NCBI GenBank assembly: GCA_041476585.1
Contig: JBGOTT010000028.1
Location: 1 to 22,610, forward strand
Origin: JADGRQ01 sp041476585
GTDB lineage: Bacteria > Pseudomonadota > Gammaproteobacteria > Burkholderiales > SG8-39
DNA: 22,610 nt
Reading direction: 5' to 3'
The notes below the pieces were generated by a model. It was not told the DNA's origin. It did no database searches and worked only from the letters and a program-made list of their open reading frames with translations. Shown here piece after piece: positions 7,343 through 13,642 of this stretch. Positions within the stretch are counted from its first letter, which is position 1. Every line of letters starts with the position of its first letter. The position numbers and the translations under genes are program-made.

Positions 7343-7601
7343 ACGGCCCCGACCGTCTGTTACGGACATACACGTCGCCGAAAACCTGGCCAGCCTCCTT
7401 GCCGGCGTCGAAGCAAACGCCGCAATCGTCGGTTTGCGCGCGGTGCTCGATCACCTGCACATCGAAGCCGATCCTCTCGTATTCAGCCACCAGTTCGGAC
7501 AGCCGCGGTTCGCCGATCGTCGTTCTGCGCACATATCCCTGTGCCAGCAACTCCGCCTCGCGACTGCGCTCGCCCTTCCTGACAAAGACTACTTTCGTCA
7601 C
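7326..7601 (-). CDS. Small cysteine-containing protein coupled to oah, unknown function
   Basis: 91 residues from a GTG at 7601-7599 that overlaps the oah stop as GTGA, a classic sign of coupled translation. The sequence is soluble: MTKVVFVRKGERSREAE, then RIGFDVQVIEH (44-53), and a pair of cysteines in DDCGVCFDAG (58-67), then FGDVYVR (74-80). The alternation of helix (SELVAEYERIGF) and strand suggests a small alpha/beta domain. The CxxC could bind metal or be redox active, but one pair is not enough for a normal iron-sulfur site. I do not recognise the family. Its place after oah suggests a helper or regulator for the CoA pathway. A longer frame upstream of the GTG runs inside oah and is only its shadow. 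Confidence 0.7.
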   Translation of the reverse strand: MTKVVFVRKGERSREAELLAQGYVRRTTIGEPRLSELVAEYERIGFDVQVIEHRAQTDDCGVCFDAGKEAGQVFGDVYVRNRRSGPSTSGV

Positions 7602-8728
7602 GACCTGGGTTTGGCCAGCACCTGCTCGGCGAACCTGTCGTCGAACAGCGCGCCGTCGGCGACCAGCTGGCGGAACCTGAGAAAATCGACGACGTCCTTG
7701 CCGGTCTCCTTCTTCGCGTTGAAGGCGTTGAAGCCCACCCAGGCTTCGTGGTTCATGTTGGCAGCCGCCCAGTGCCGGTTGGGCAGTTTCATCTGGTCCC
7801 AGAAGAACTTCTTCTTCCCGCGAATGCCGTCGATGGAGTTGATCAGGCAGTTCGGGAACAAGTTGGCGAATTTCCACACCAACGCGTTAACCTCATTGTC
7901 CAGCAGTTCCAAGTCGGTCTTGCACTGGGCCATCAACGCCTTTGCCGCCGCCATCCGGTCCGTACCGATGGGCTCGCCGTAAACGATCTCGCCGTCGTCC
8001 ACGTAAGCGTCGGTGCGCACCAGGGGATTGCGCACCCACTTGCCGTCCCTCTTCAGCACCGGTACGGCCTTGGTTATGAAGCCTTTGGCCTTCATCTTGT
8101 AAGCGCTCCAGGTCTCGCAGGAGATGCAGTTGTACATCGCGTCTTCCATCGAGAGGAACCACGGCAGGAAGTCGGTCGCGCCGCCGATCGGGGCCGAACC
8201 GTGTCTGGGACCCGCCTGGCCGTAAACCGCCAGATCGGAGGAGATCGTGAGGTCCGTCGCCATGCCGATCTCCTGTCCGCCCGCGACGCGCATGCCGTTC
8301 ACGCGGCAGATGACCGGCTTCTTGCAGTTGAGGATCGCATCGACCATCGCCATAAAGAGGTCAACGTACTCGCCATACTCGTTCGGGCGCCTGGAGTAGT
8401 ACGCGGCATACTCGGCGGTGTTGCCGCCGGTGCAAAAGGCCTTGTCGCCCACGGCGGTGAGCACCGCGGCGACGATCTTGCGGTCGCTGGACGTTCGCTG
8501 CAAGCCGGCGATGACGCCCTTCACCATCTCGGTGGTGTAGGAGTTGTATTGAGACGGATTGTTGAGCCAGATCCAGGCCGAGAACAGGCCGCGCACTGCT
8601 GCGCCTTTCTCGTCCGTCACCGGCCGCTCCTCGTAGATGACCGAGGGAGCCTCCTTGCCGAAGTGAGCAGCGTCGAAAAGCCCGTGATCCTTCAGTTCGT
8701 CGTCCCTGGGCAGCCATTCCAATGTCAT
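7598..8728 (-). CDS. oah: 6-Oxocyclohex-1-ene-1-carbonyl-CoA hydrolase (ring-opening)
   Basis: 376 residues, as in Thauera Oah and BamA. It belongs to the crotonase superfamily and cuts the ring of 6-oxocyclohex-1-ene-1-carbonyl-CoA by adding two waters, giving 3-hydroxypimelyl-CoA; this is the diagnostic step of the anaerobic benzoyl-CoA pathway. Visible hallmarks are AFCTGGNTAEYAAYY (98-111), NCKKPVICRVNGMRVAGGQE (134-153), and GQAGPRHGSAPIGGATDFLP (170-189), which I recognise from Oah and not from ordinary hydratases. ATG at 8728 has GGGGGA about seven bases upstream. It lies 55 bases after a VanA-like Rieske gene and overlaps a small gene at its end. The usual partners dch, had and bcrCAD are absent from the window, so the pathway is either completed elsewhere or this copy is an isolated one. 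Confidence 0.93.
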   Translation of the reverse strand: MTLEWLPRDDELKDHGLFDAAHFGKEAPSVIYEERPVTDEKGAAVRGLFSAWIWLNNPSQYNSYTTEMVKGVIAGLQRTSSDRKIVAAVLTAVGDKAFCTGGNTAEYAAYYSRRPNEYGEYVDLFMAMVDAILNCKKPVICRVNGMRVAGGQEIGMATDLTISSDLAVYGQAGPRHGSAPIGGATDFLPWFLSMEDAMYNCISCETWSAYKMKAKGFITKAVPVLKRDGKWVRNPLVRTDAYVDDGEIVYGEPIGTDRMAAAKALMAQCKTDLELLDNEVNALVWKFANLFPNCLINSIDGIRGKKKFFWDQMKLPNRHWAAANMNHEAWVGFNAFNAKKETGKDVVDFLRFRQLVADGALFDDRFAEQVLAKPRS

Positions 8729-8783
8729 GTGTTTTCCCCCGAAAGTGTCCGAAGAATCCGGTCGATGCGGCCGCGCGCAGGTG

Positions 8784-9839
8784 TCAGGAAACGGCCATCG
8801 ACATCGCAGCCTTCTGTTCCTGATGGATCAGTCGTTCGACGATCCGGCGCGCCATGACGCCGCCCGTGTCGGTCACGATATTCAGCCGCGCGGCGCCGGG
8901 GCCAAGATCGATGTTCGCCTGCTGCGCCTTGATGATGGCGAGATCCTCGAGGAACGCGCCATGCACAAGTTGAAAATCGACGTCCGAGATGCTCGGATCA
9001 TCCCGCGAGAAATCCTGCGCCTGCGCCCAAAAGTAGTGCGAGCTCCGGTCGGTTTCCGGCGTAATGGCATTCAGATTCCACGTGGTGACGCCCTGACTGC
9101 GGTCCCCCTCCAAGGCGCCCGTTCCGGCCTTGGCCACTCCGATGTCGATGCGCACCATGGCCGGGGGCGAATACTCCAGGTTCATCCAGCGATCGACCCT
9201 TTCTTCCTTCCCTAAACCGGCAAGGAGGCGAAAATAGGGGGGCACCGACGTGTCGCGGACCCATCTTTGCACCTTCACGTGATCGCCATCGCGGTCATAC
9301 CGGACCGGAATGTCGTTCTTCGGGATCGCAGTGTCGGCCAGCGACGTCGCGTGCACGTAGGGCAGGTGCGACAGGTCGAGTAGATTCTCGACCATGAGCA
9401 GGTAATTGCCTTCCACACGCAGGCGCTCGCCCTTGAAACGCCAGTCTGGATCGTCCATCCAGTGGAAATCCTCGATCCGCGACTCATCCGCAAGTGCGGG
9501 ATCGCCCATCCAGATCCAGATCCAATGGTACTTCTCCACGACGGGATAGCTCTTGACGCACGCGCTGGGCGGGATGTTCTCCTGCCACGGGATGTGAACG
9601 CACCTGCCGGCAGGATCGAACTGGAGCCCGTGGTAGCGGCACTCCACGTTGTCTCCCTTGACCCGGCCCATCGACAATGGCGCGTGGCGATGGCAGCAGC
9701 GGTCCTCGAGCGCAATCACCCGGCCGTCGGATTTCCGGTAAAGGAGCACGGGCTCGTTGAGAAGGATGCGCCGGGTGAGTTGCAGCCGGTGCACCTCGCT
9801 GTCCCAGGCGGCGACATACCAGCAGTTACGCAGAAACAT
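8784..9839 (-). CDS. VanA-like Rieske oxygenase (vanillate O-demethylase family)
   Basis: 351 residues, the family norm. The Rieske ligands are C48, H50, C67 and H70 (DRCCHRHAPLSMG, then ECRYHGLQFD). The mononuclear iron site is DLSHLPYVH (155-163). Members oxidise methoxy- or carboxy-substituted aromatics, for example O-demethylation of vanillate, using electrons from a separate VanB-type reductase. No vanB is in the window. ATG at 9839 has GGAGGAGGG upstream, a strong ribosome site. It is the first gene of the apparent operon with oah and the 91-residue protein, and has a good promoter at 9919-9891. The substrate is not readable; an aryl ether or hydroxylated aromatic acid feeding the CoA pathway is a guess. 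Confidence 0.9.
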   Translation of the reverse strand: MFLRNCWYVAAWDSEVHRLQLTRRILLNEPVLLYRKSDGRVIALEDRCCHRHAPLSMGRVKGDNVECRYHGLQFDPAGRCVHIPWQENIPPSACVKSYPVVEKYHWIWIWMGDPALADESRIEDFHWMDDPDWRFKGERLRVEGNYLLMVENLLDLSHLPYVHATSLADTAIPKNDIPVRYDRDGDHVKVQRWVRDTSVPPYFRLLAGLGKEERVDRWMNLEYSPPAMVRIDIGVAKAGTGALEGDRSQGVTTWNLNAITPETDRSSHYFWAQAQDFSRDDPSISDVDFQLVHGAFLEDLAIIKAQQANIDLGPGAARLNIVTDTGGVMARRIVERLIHQEQKAAMSMAVS

Positions 9840-9890
9840 CGAATCCCTCCTCCATCCTGCCGTAGGGTGCGACCCACCAACAAGTTAATC

Positions 9891-9933
9891 ATTCTTGCAG
9901 AAAAATCGTCACCAGGCAAGTACTGACCGGTCA
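9891..9933 (-). promoter_or_regulatory. Promoter and operator-like palindrome of the Rieske-oah operon
   Basis: On the minus strand TTGCCT (9919-9914), a 17-base spacer and AAGAAT (9896-9891) form a fair sigma70-type promoter, with a start near 9884 and a leader of about 45 bases. Directly upstream of the -35 lies the perfect ten-base palindrome TGACCGGTCA (9924-9933). Such a place suits an activator or a repressor; the protein is unknown. Confidence 0.5.
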
Positions 9934-10067
9934 TTCCTAGCCCGCGAAAGTCGCTGCCAGTGCGTTTCCCGGATGCGCAAGAACGGCGTGTCCAGCTCGC
10001 GTAAACCACCGATGCGTTGGTGAACCGATACGCCGTTATCGTGAATCAATCAACCGCCGAGACGTGC

Positions 10068-10096
10068 TGGACAATTATGACTGAATAGTCAGTAAT
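10068..10096 (+). promoter_or_regulatory. Promoter with operator in the spacer, upstream of the SDR fragment
   Basis: TGGACA (10068-10073), 17 bases, AGTAAT (10091-10096). The inverted repeat TGACTGAATAGTCA (10078-10091, five-base arms around GAAT) fills the space between the two hexamers, as expected for a repressor of the TetR or GntR kind. Predicted start near 10103, leaving a leader of about 130 bases before the SDR start codon. Confidence 0.5.
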
Positions 10097-10234
10097 AGCA
10101 ATTTCGAGAAGGTTGTCCGCAGTCGGATCGAACGCGGTCACCCGACAAATGCACAGCACGGTTGAGAAAGTGGTACGACAGTACTTCACGCAACCCTAGA
10201 TTGGATCTATCCATCATTTGAGAGGAGCTTAATC

Positions 10235-10462
10235 ATGAGACTTGATAGCAAGACGGCAGTCATCTCCGGGGCGGCGTCGGGAATCGGCCTTGCAACCGCC
10301 CAAGCCTTTGCCGAAGCGGGCGCGCGCGTGCTGCTCGGTGCCATCGCCGAGGACCAAGGATCGGCGGCCGCAGCGGCGATTTGTGCCAAGGGGAAGGGTG
10401 CCGATTTTATCCGGCTCGATGTGACCGACCCCGCCTCGATCGAGGCGTTCCGCCAGGAGGCA
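10235..10462 (+). pseudogene. 5' fragment of a short-chain dehydrogenase/reductase gene
   Basis: ATG at 10235 with GGAG eight bases upstream. Residues 1-76 are a typical classical SDR start: KTAVISGAASGIGLATAQAF with the nucleotide-binding TGxxxGIG-like glycines (11-18), then LDVTDPASIEAFRQEA (61-76), the usual Asp-Val pair. After residue 76 (about 10462) the frame runs on to 10558, but the sequence no longer resembles SDR; it is antisense to an acyl-CoA dehydrogenase fragment. The NAG, SYK and C-terminal parts (about 170 residues) are missing, so no activity is expected. The start region and promoter look intact. Confidence 0.8.
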
Positions 10463-10571
10463 ATCCGCCCTCGCGATCCCTGCGCAGCCAGTACTCGGCG
10501 TCAAACGGCGCGCACAGGCGCTCGATCGCGTCGCGTATCTGGTCTTGTTCCGGCGTGAACGAGAAGTCCAT
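10463..10571 (-). pseudogene. 5' fragment of an acyl-CoA dehydrogenase gene
   Basis: On the minus strand ATG at 10571 follows the stop of the flavin monooxygenase gene without a gap (TGAATG). The frame begins MDFSFTPEQDQIRDAIERLC and goes on with FDAEYWLRRDREGG. This is a common acyl-CoA dehydrogenase N-terminus in beta-proteobacteria (usually FD-x-x-YWL-x-x-DREGGFP). After about residue 36 the similarity ends at the same place where the opposing SDR fragment ends, and the frame stops at 10407 after 54 codons. About 90 percent of the gene is missing. It was formerly the gene downstream of the monooxygenase. Confidence 0.75.
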
Positions 10572-11753
10572 TCAAATCTCGATGCCGCGGTAGAGCCAGT
10601 CCACCTCCCAGAAGGTTTCCGGCGTGCGTTGCGCCAGGAGATGATTGCGCAGGTCGCGCGCTCCTCTCCCGCAATGGATGATCTCCCCGAAAATGCGTGC
10701 CGTGATCTGCACCCGCGCCGTGCGCAGGTAGCGCTGGTTCTCGTATGCGACCAGCGCGTCGTTGATGTCGGTCCCGGCCTGGGAAAGAAGGGCAGCGAGC
10801 ACCACGGCGTCCTCGATCGCCATGCAGGCGCCCTGCGCGAGGTACTGCAGCGTCGGGTGAGCCGCATCACCAAGCAGTGTCGCCCTTCCGCGCGTCCAGC
10901 CCGGCACGGGATCGCGGTCATGAAGAATCCAGTTCTTGTCCTTGCCCACATAGTCAAGCATGTCACGCACCTGCGGGGTTGCCTGAGCGAAGGCCTCACA
11001 CAGTTCATCCGGACTGCCAAAATCGATCATACCGGGTGTGAAGTGCCGGCTGACCACGGTGGCCACGTTGTTCATGACCGTGCCCGAACGGAGCCGGTAC
11101 TGCACCAAGTGGATATCGGGGCCGATCCAGATCACCATGTCGTTGAAATGCGTCTGGTCAGTGACATCGTCGATCGGGATGACGCCCCGGTAGGTGACAT
11201 GTCCTGCAACACGCGGCGGGCCGTCGTTGATCAGCGCCTCGCGTACGCATGAACGCAGCCCGTCCGCGCCGATCAGCGCCGCGCCCTCGTACTCCGAGCC
11301 GTCAGCGCATGTCGCGACGATCCGATCGCCGAGATCGGAGAAGCGCACGAGTTCCTTCGAGGTATGGAGGGCGATCCCATCGTACCTGCGGCAAGCCTCC
11401 AGCAGAGCGCCATGGAGGTCGCGCCGATGGACGACCATGTAGGGGGCGCCATAGCGTGTCCGGAATGCATTACCGCACGAGATCCTCGTCACTTCCCGGT
11501 CCGTCAGCGCATCAATCAGCATGAGAAAATCCGGAAATACCGCCGCCTGCTCGATTTCTTTCGCGACACCGAGCCAATCGAGCATGCGATAAGCGTTCGG
11601 ACCAAGCTGGATCCCATAGCCGATTTCGCCGAACTCGGGAGCCTTCTCGAGCACGCGCGCGCGCAGTCCGCGCCGCGCCAGCGCCAGCGCCGCCGACAGG
11701 CCCCCGATGCCGCCGCCGACGACCAGAATTCCCGGACGAGATACAGCGTTCAT
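10572..11753 (-). CDS. FAD-dependent aromatic hydroxylase, 3-hydroxybenzoate 6-hydroxylase-like
   Basis: 393 residues, full length for class A flavin monooxygenases. The FAD-binding GxGxxG is VVGGGIGGLS (11-20), the DG motif GADGLRS lies at 162-168, and the GD motif GRATLLGDAAHPTLQYLAQG at 289-308. The stretches GIQLGPNAYRMLDWLG and HPTLQYLAQGACMAIEDAVVL resemble 3-hydroxybenzoate 6-monooxygenase, which makes gentisate with NADH and O2; salicylate hydroxylase is the closest alternative. ATG at 11753. Remains of a CoA ligase lie 10 bases upstream and remains of an acyl-CoA dehydrogenase directly follow its stop, so it is an intact gene inside a damaged operon. No gentisate dioxygenase is present. 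Confidence 0.87.
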   Translation of the reverse strand: MNAVSRPGILVVGGGIGGLSAALALARRGLRARVLEKAPEFGEIGYGIQLGPNAYRMLDWLGVAKEIEQAAVFPDFLMLIDALTDREVTRISCGNAFRTRYGAPYMVVHRRDLHGALLEACRRYDGIALHTSKELVRFSDLGDRIVATCADGSEYEGAALIGADGLRSCVREALINDGPPRVAGHVTYRGVIPIDDVTDQTHFNDMVIWIGPDIHLVQYRLRSGTVMNNVATVVSRHFTPGMIDFGSPDELCEAFAQATPQVRDMLDYVGKDKNWILHDRDPVPGWTRGRATLLGDAAHPTLQYLAQGACMAIEDAVVLAALLSQAGTDINDALVAYENQRYLRTARVQITARIFGEIIHCGRGARDLRNHLLAQRTPETFWEVDWLYRGIEI

Positions 11754-11763
11754 CGCGAATTCG

Positions 11764-11958
11764 TCAGCTCAGGGGCGATCCGGATTGGAGGCGCTCCTTA
11801 AGTGCCGCCTTCGCCACCTTGCCCGATGTTGTCCTGGGAATCAGGTACGCCAGTACGTCCGTTTCCTTCATCTCCTCGCCCGGCCTCATGGCCACCACCG
11901 CCACCCCGACTTCTCCCCAATCCTTGTCAGGAACGCCCAGCACGGCAGCCTCGAAAAT
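11764..11958 (-). pseudogene. C-terminal remnant of an AMP-forming acyl-CoA ligase gene, with internal loss
   Basis: On the minus strand the frame contains FEAAVLGVPDKDWGEVGVAV, then RPGEEMKETDVLAYL, then IPRTTSGKVAKAALKERL, which are the C-terminal domain segments of acyl-CoA synthetases, including the PRTxSGK lysine motif. Two things are missing. Everything before about position 11955 (the N-terminal 80-85 percent) is gone and replaced by a MetE-like fragment in the opposite direction. Also AYL runs straight into IPRTTSGK at about 11841, where about 20 residues (the usual YKVP segment) should lie. The frame is kept. It stops 10 bases before the monooxygenase start. Confidence 0.78.
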
Positions 11959-12157
11959 AAGATTTCCGCAACTCGAGTCCATGGACACACTCAAGCGCCG
12001 TGCCGGCGAGGCGACGAAATACGTCGACCCCGCGCGGCTCGCGATCAGCCCCGAATGTGGATTCGCGAGCACCATGGGCGGCAATCCTGTGACCGAGACC
12101 GACGAGCGGGCGAAGTTCAGGCTTTGCGTCGAAGTGGCGCAGGCGATCCGGGGCTAG
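11957..12157 (+). pseudogene. 3' remnant of a cobalamin-independent methionine synthase (MetE)-like gene
   Basis: On the plus strand a frame ending with TAG at 12157 reads FPQLESMDTLKRRAGEATKY, then VDPARLAISPECGFASTMGG, then NPVTETDERAKFRLCVEVAQ. This is the C-terminal end of the COG0620/MetE C-terminal barrel family; CGF is the conserved zinc-binding cysteine region. Only about 66 residues remain, starting at the junction near 11957. There is no start or promoter for it, so it is dead. Short single-domain relatives of this family occur in catabolic clusters, so the original function may not have been methionine synthesis. Confidence 0.72.
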
Positions 12158-12171
12158 CGCCGGTCCTTTAC

Positions 12172-12837
12172 TTAGGGCTGCGGTGGCTCTTCGCTCAGCT
12201 TGCGGCCTTCCTTAGTCAGAAAGTTGTCGATAAGAATTTTCTCACCGTCCGCCAAATAATCCTCGAAGGCGTACTTGTCGCGGAACGCCCAGTTCTTCAA
12301 CGCCCACTGATGGGCGAGCATGATGTACTGGTACGCCATGATGTCGAGGTTCACCGGCACCATGAAACCCCGGTGGATGCACGCCTCAAGGTAGTTGCGG
12401 AACACACGCCAGATCTTGGTTTCCTCGACCTTGATATTCAGGCGCTGCTTCCGCGGCAGGTCCCTGGTCGCGCGGTAGGCGAGCTCGGTTTCGAAGCGAT
12501 AGTCGTTGACCAGGCGGCAATAGGCGCGCAACGCGCCACGCAACGCGACAAGCGGGTTCTGCGTGCGGCGCAGCTTCGGCAGCACTTCCGTGGCATAGCG
12601 CTCCAGCACGAAGCGAAGCGCGTAGAACAAGAGGTCGTTCTTGTCCTTGAAATACAGGTAGATCAGTCCCTTGCTGACCTTGACCTCGTTCGCGATGTCC
12701 TCGATGGTCGTCGGGAAATAGCCGTGGTCGGAAAACAGCTGCACCGCCGCGCGCACGATCTGGTCTCGGCGTCGCTCATTCAAGTTGCGCGGCTCCTTTG
12801 TGACGGTAGTGGAGCGAGGCGAGGTTTTTCGAGGCAT
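12172..12837 (-). CDS. TetR/AcrR-family regulator at the end of the ABC-transporter operon
   Basis: 221 residues. The helix-turn-helix is at about residues 23-69: RRRDQIVRAAVQLFSDHGY, then FPTTIEDIANEVKVSKGLIY, then LYFKDKNDLL. A basic N-terminal tail precedes it. The C-terminal domain has tryptophans and tyrosines (YQYIMLAHQWALKNWAF) that could line a ligand pocket. It starts 28 bases after the livG stop and is last in a minus-strand operon of acyl-CoA dehydrogenase, CoA ligase and LIV-type importer. The arrangement recalls mbdR with mbdB1-B5/mbdA of Azoarcus (3-methylbenzoate), where the effector is the aryl-CoA; that is an analogy, not proof. No strong ribosome site before ATG 12837. Confidence 0.88.
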   Translation of the reverse strand: MPRKTSPRSTTVTKEPRNLNERRRDQIVRAAVQLFSDHGYFPTTIEDIANEVKVSKGLIYLYFKDKNDLLFYALRFVLERYATEVLPKLRRTQNPLVALRGALRAYCRLVNDYRFETELAYRATRDLPRKQRLNIKVEETKIWRVFRNYLEACIHRGFMVPVNLDIMAYQYIMLAHQWALKNWAFRDKYAFEDYLADGEKILIDNFLTKEGRKLSEEPPQP

Positions 12838-12865
12838 GGCGGTCGTACGCTGATTCGGGTGTGGG

Positions 12866-13642
12866 TCAGCCAGTCTTACGGCCCAAGTAGATTTCGACGA
12901 CCCTCGGGTCTCGGAGCACTTGCTCGGGCGATCCGTCGGTGATGTATTCGCCGTAGTCCATCACGTAAACCCGATCGGCGAGATCGGCTACCATCTGCAT
13001 GTCGTGCTCGACCCAGATCATACTGATTCGCATCTCATGCTTGATTCGGAGAACGAAACGAGCCAGGTCTTCCTTGCCTTCACGGTTGAGCCCGGCAGAG
13101 GGTTCGTCGAGCAGCAGGAAACGCGGCTGCATGGCGAGCGCGCGGGCGAATCCTACCACCTTCTGAATCCCGAACGGAATGCCCGAAACGACGCTGTGCC
13201 GGTAGCGCTCGAGCTCGAAGAACTCGATGATCTTCTCCGCCTCGTCGCGCTGGGCGATCTCGCTCCTGCGCGCCGGCCCCAGGAACAGACCGTCCCAGAG
13301 CGCGTTCGAACGGAAGTGTGTGTGCCGGCCGACCAACAGGTTCTGGAGAACGGTGAGGTGCGCAAACAGACCGCCGTGCTGGAATGTGCGCGCAAGCCCA
13401 AGGCCCGCGATCGAGTGAGGGGCCAGGCCGGTGATTTCGCGCGCTTCGAAGACGACGCGACCGTTCGACGGCTTATACAGGCCGCTGATGCAATTGAGCA
13501 CGCTGGTCTTGCCCGCGCCGTTGGGGCCGATCAGTGCCAGCAGCTCGCCCGGACGGACCTCGAGCGAGATGTCGTCGAGCACCGCCAGACCGCCGAAATG
13601 CAGTGCCAGGCGTTCGACCGACAGCGACCCGGGCCTATCCAA
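12866..13642 (-). CDS. livG: LIV-type ABC importer, ATP-binding protein (LivG-like)
   Basis: 258 residues from a TTG at 13642-13640, preceded by GGAGG and overlapping the livF stop; this gives the usual LivG start just before LSVERLALHFGGLAVLDD. A longer reading from 13783 only adds shadow of livF. Walker A is GPNGAGKTS (39-47), Walker B FLLLDEPSAGL (175-185), and the switch histidine is in WVEHDMQMV. The ABC signature is unusual: where LivG normally has a PYGQQ-like signature, this protein reads IPFGIQKVVGFARAL. Paired with LivF it would power uptake through LivH and LivM. The RARTFQH segment and ending VEIYLGRKTG are family-typical. Confidence 0.9.
   Translation of the reverse strand: MDRPGSLSVERLALHFGGLAVLDDISLEVRPGELLALIGPNGAGKTSVLNCISGLYKPSNGRVVFEAREITGLAPHSIAGLGLARTFQHGGLFAHLTVLQNLLVGRHTHFRSNALWDGLFLGPARRSEIAQRDEAEKIIEFFELERYRHSVVSGIPFGIQKVVGFARALAMQPRFLLLDEPSAGLNREGKEDLARFVLRIKHEMRISMIWVEHDMQMVADLADRVYVMDYGEYITDGSPEQVLRDPRVVEIYLGRKTG

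Larger units (their letters stand above)
9840..10234. other. Divergent intergenic region, 395 bases, no gene
   Basis: The region separates the leftward Rieske operon from the rightward SDR fragment. No credible coding frame was seen. It is less GC-rich than its surroundings and contains one outward promoter in each direction, each associated with its own small palindrome, listed separately. Nothing else recognisable lies between 9940 and 10060 or between 10105 and 10220. Confidence 0.6.

Noticed and set aside
7748..8857. Plus-strand open frame of 369 codons opposite oah
   Set aside because: Antisense shadow of oah; no recognisable motif.
10235..10558. A complete 107-residue novel protein
   Set aside because: Residues after 76 are antisense to an acyl-CoA dehydrogenase N-terminus, so the end is a deletion artefact of an SDR gene.
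10229..11020. Minus-strand open frame of 263 codons joining the monooxygenase and the SDR fragment
   Set aside because: It is out of frame with both the monooxygenase and the acyl-CoA dehydrogenase fragment and has no family features.
11707..12942. Plus-strand open frame of 411 codons over the ligase remnant and second tetR
   Set aside because: It runs antisense through the tetR gene and in a different frame from the MetE-like remnant; composition is shadow-like.
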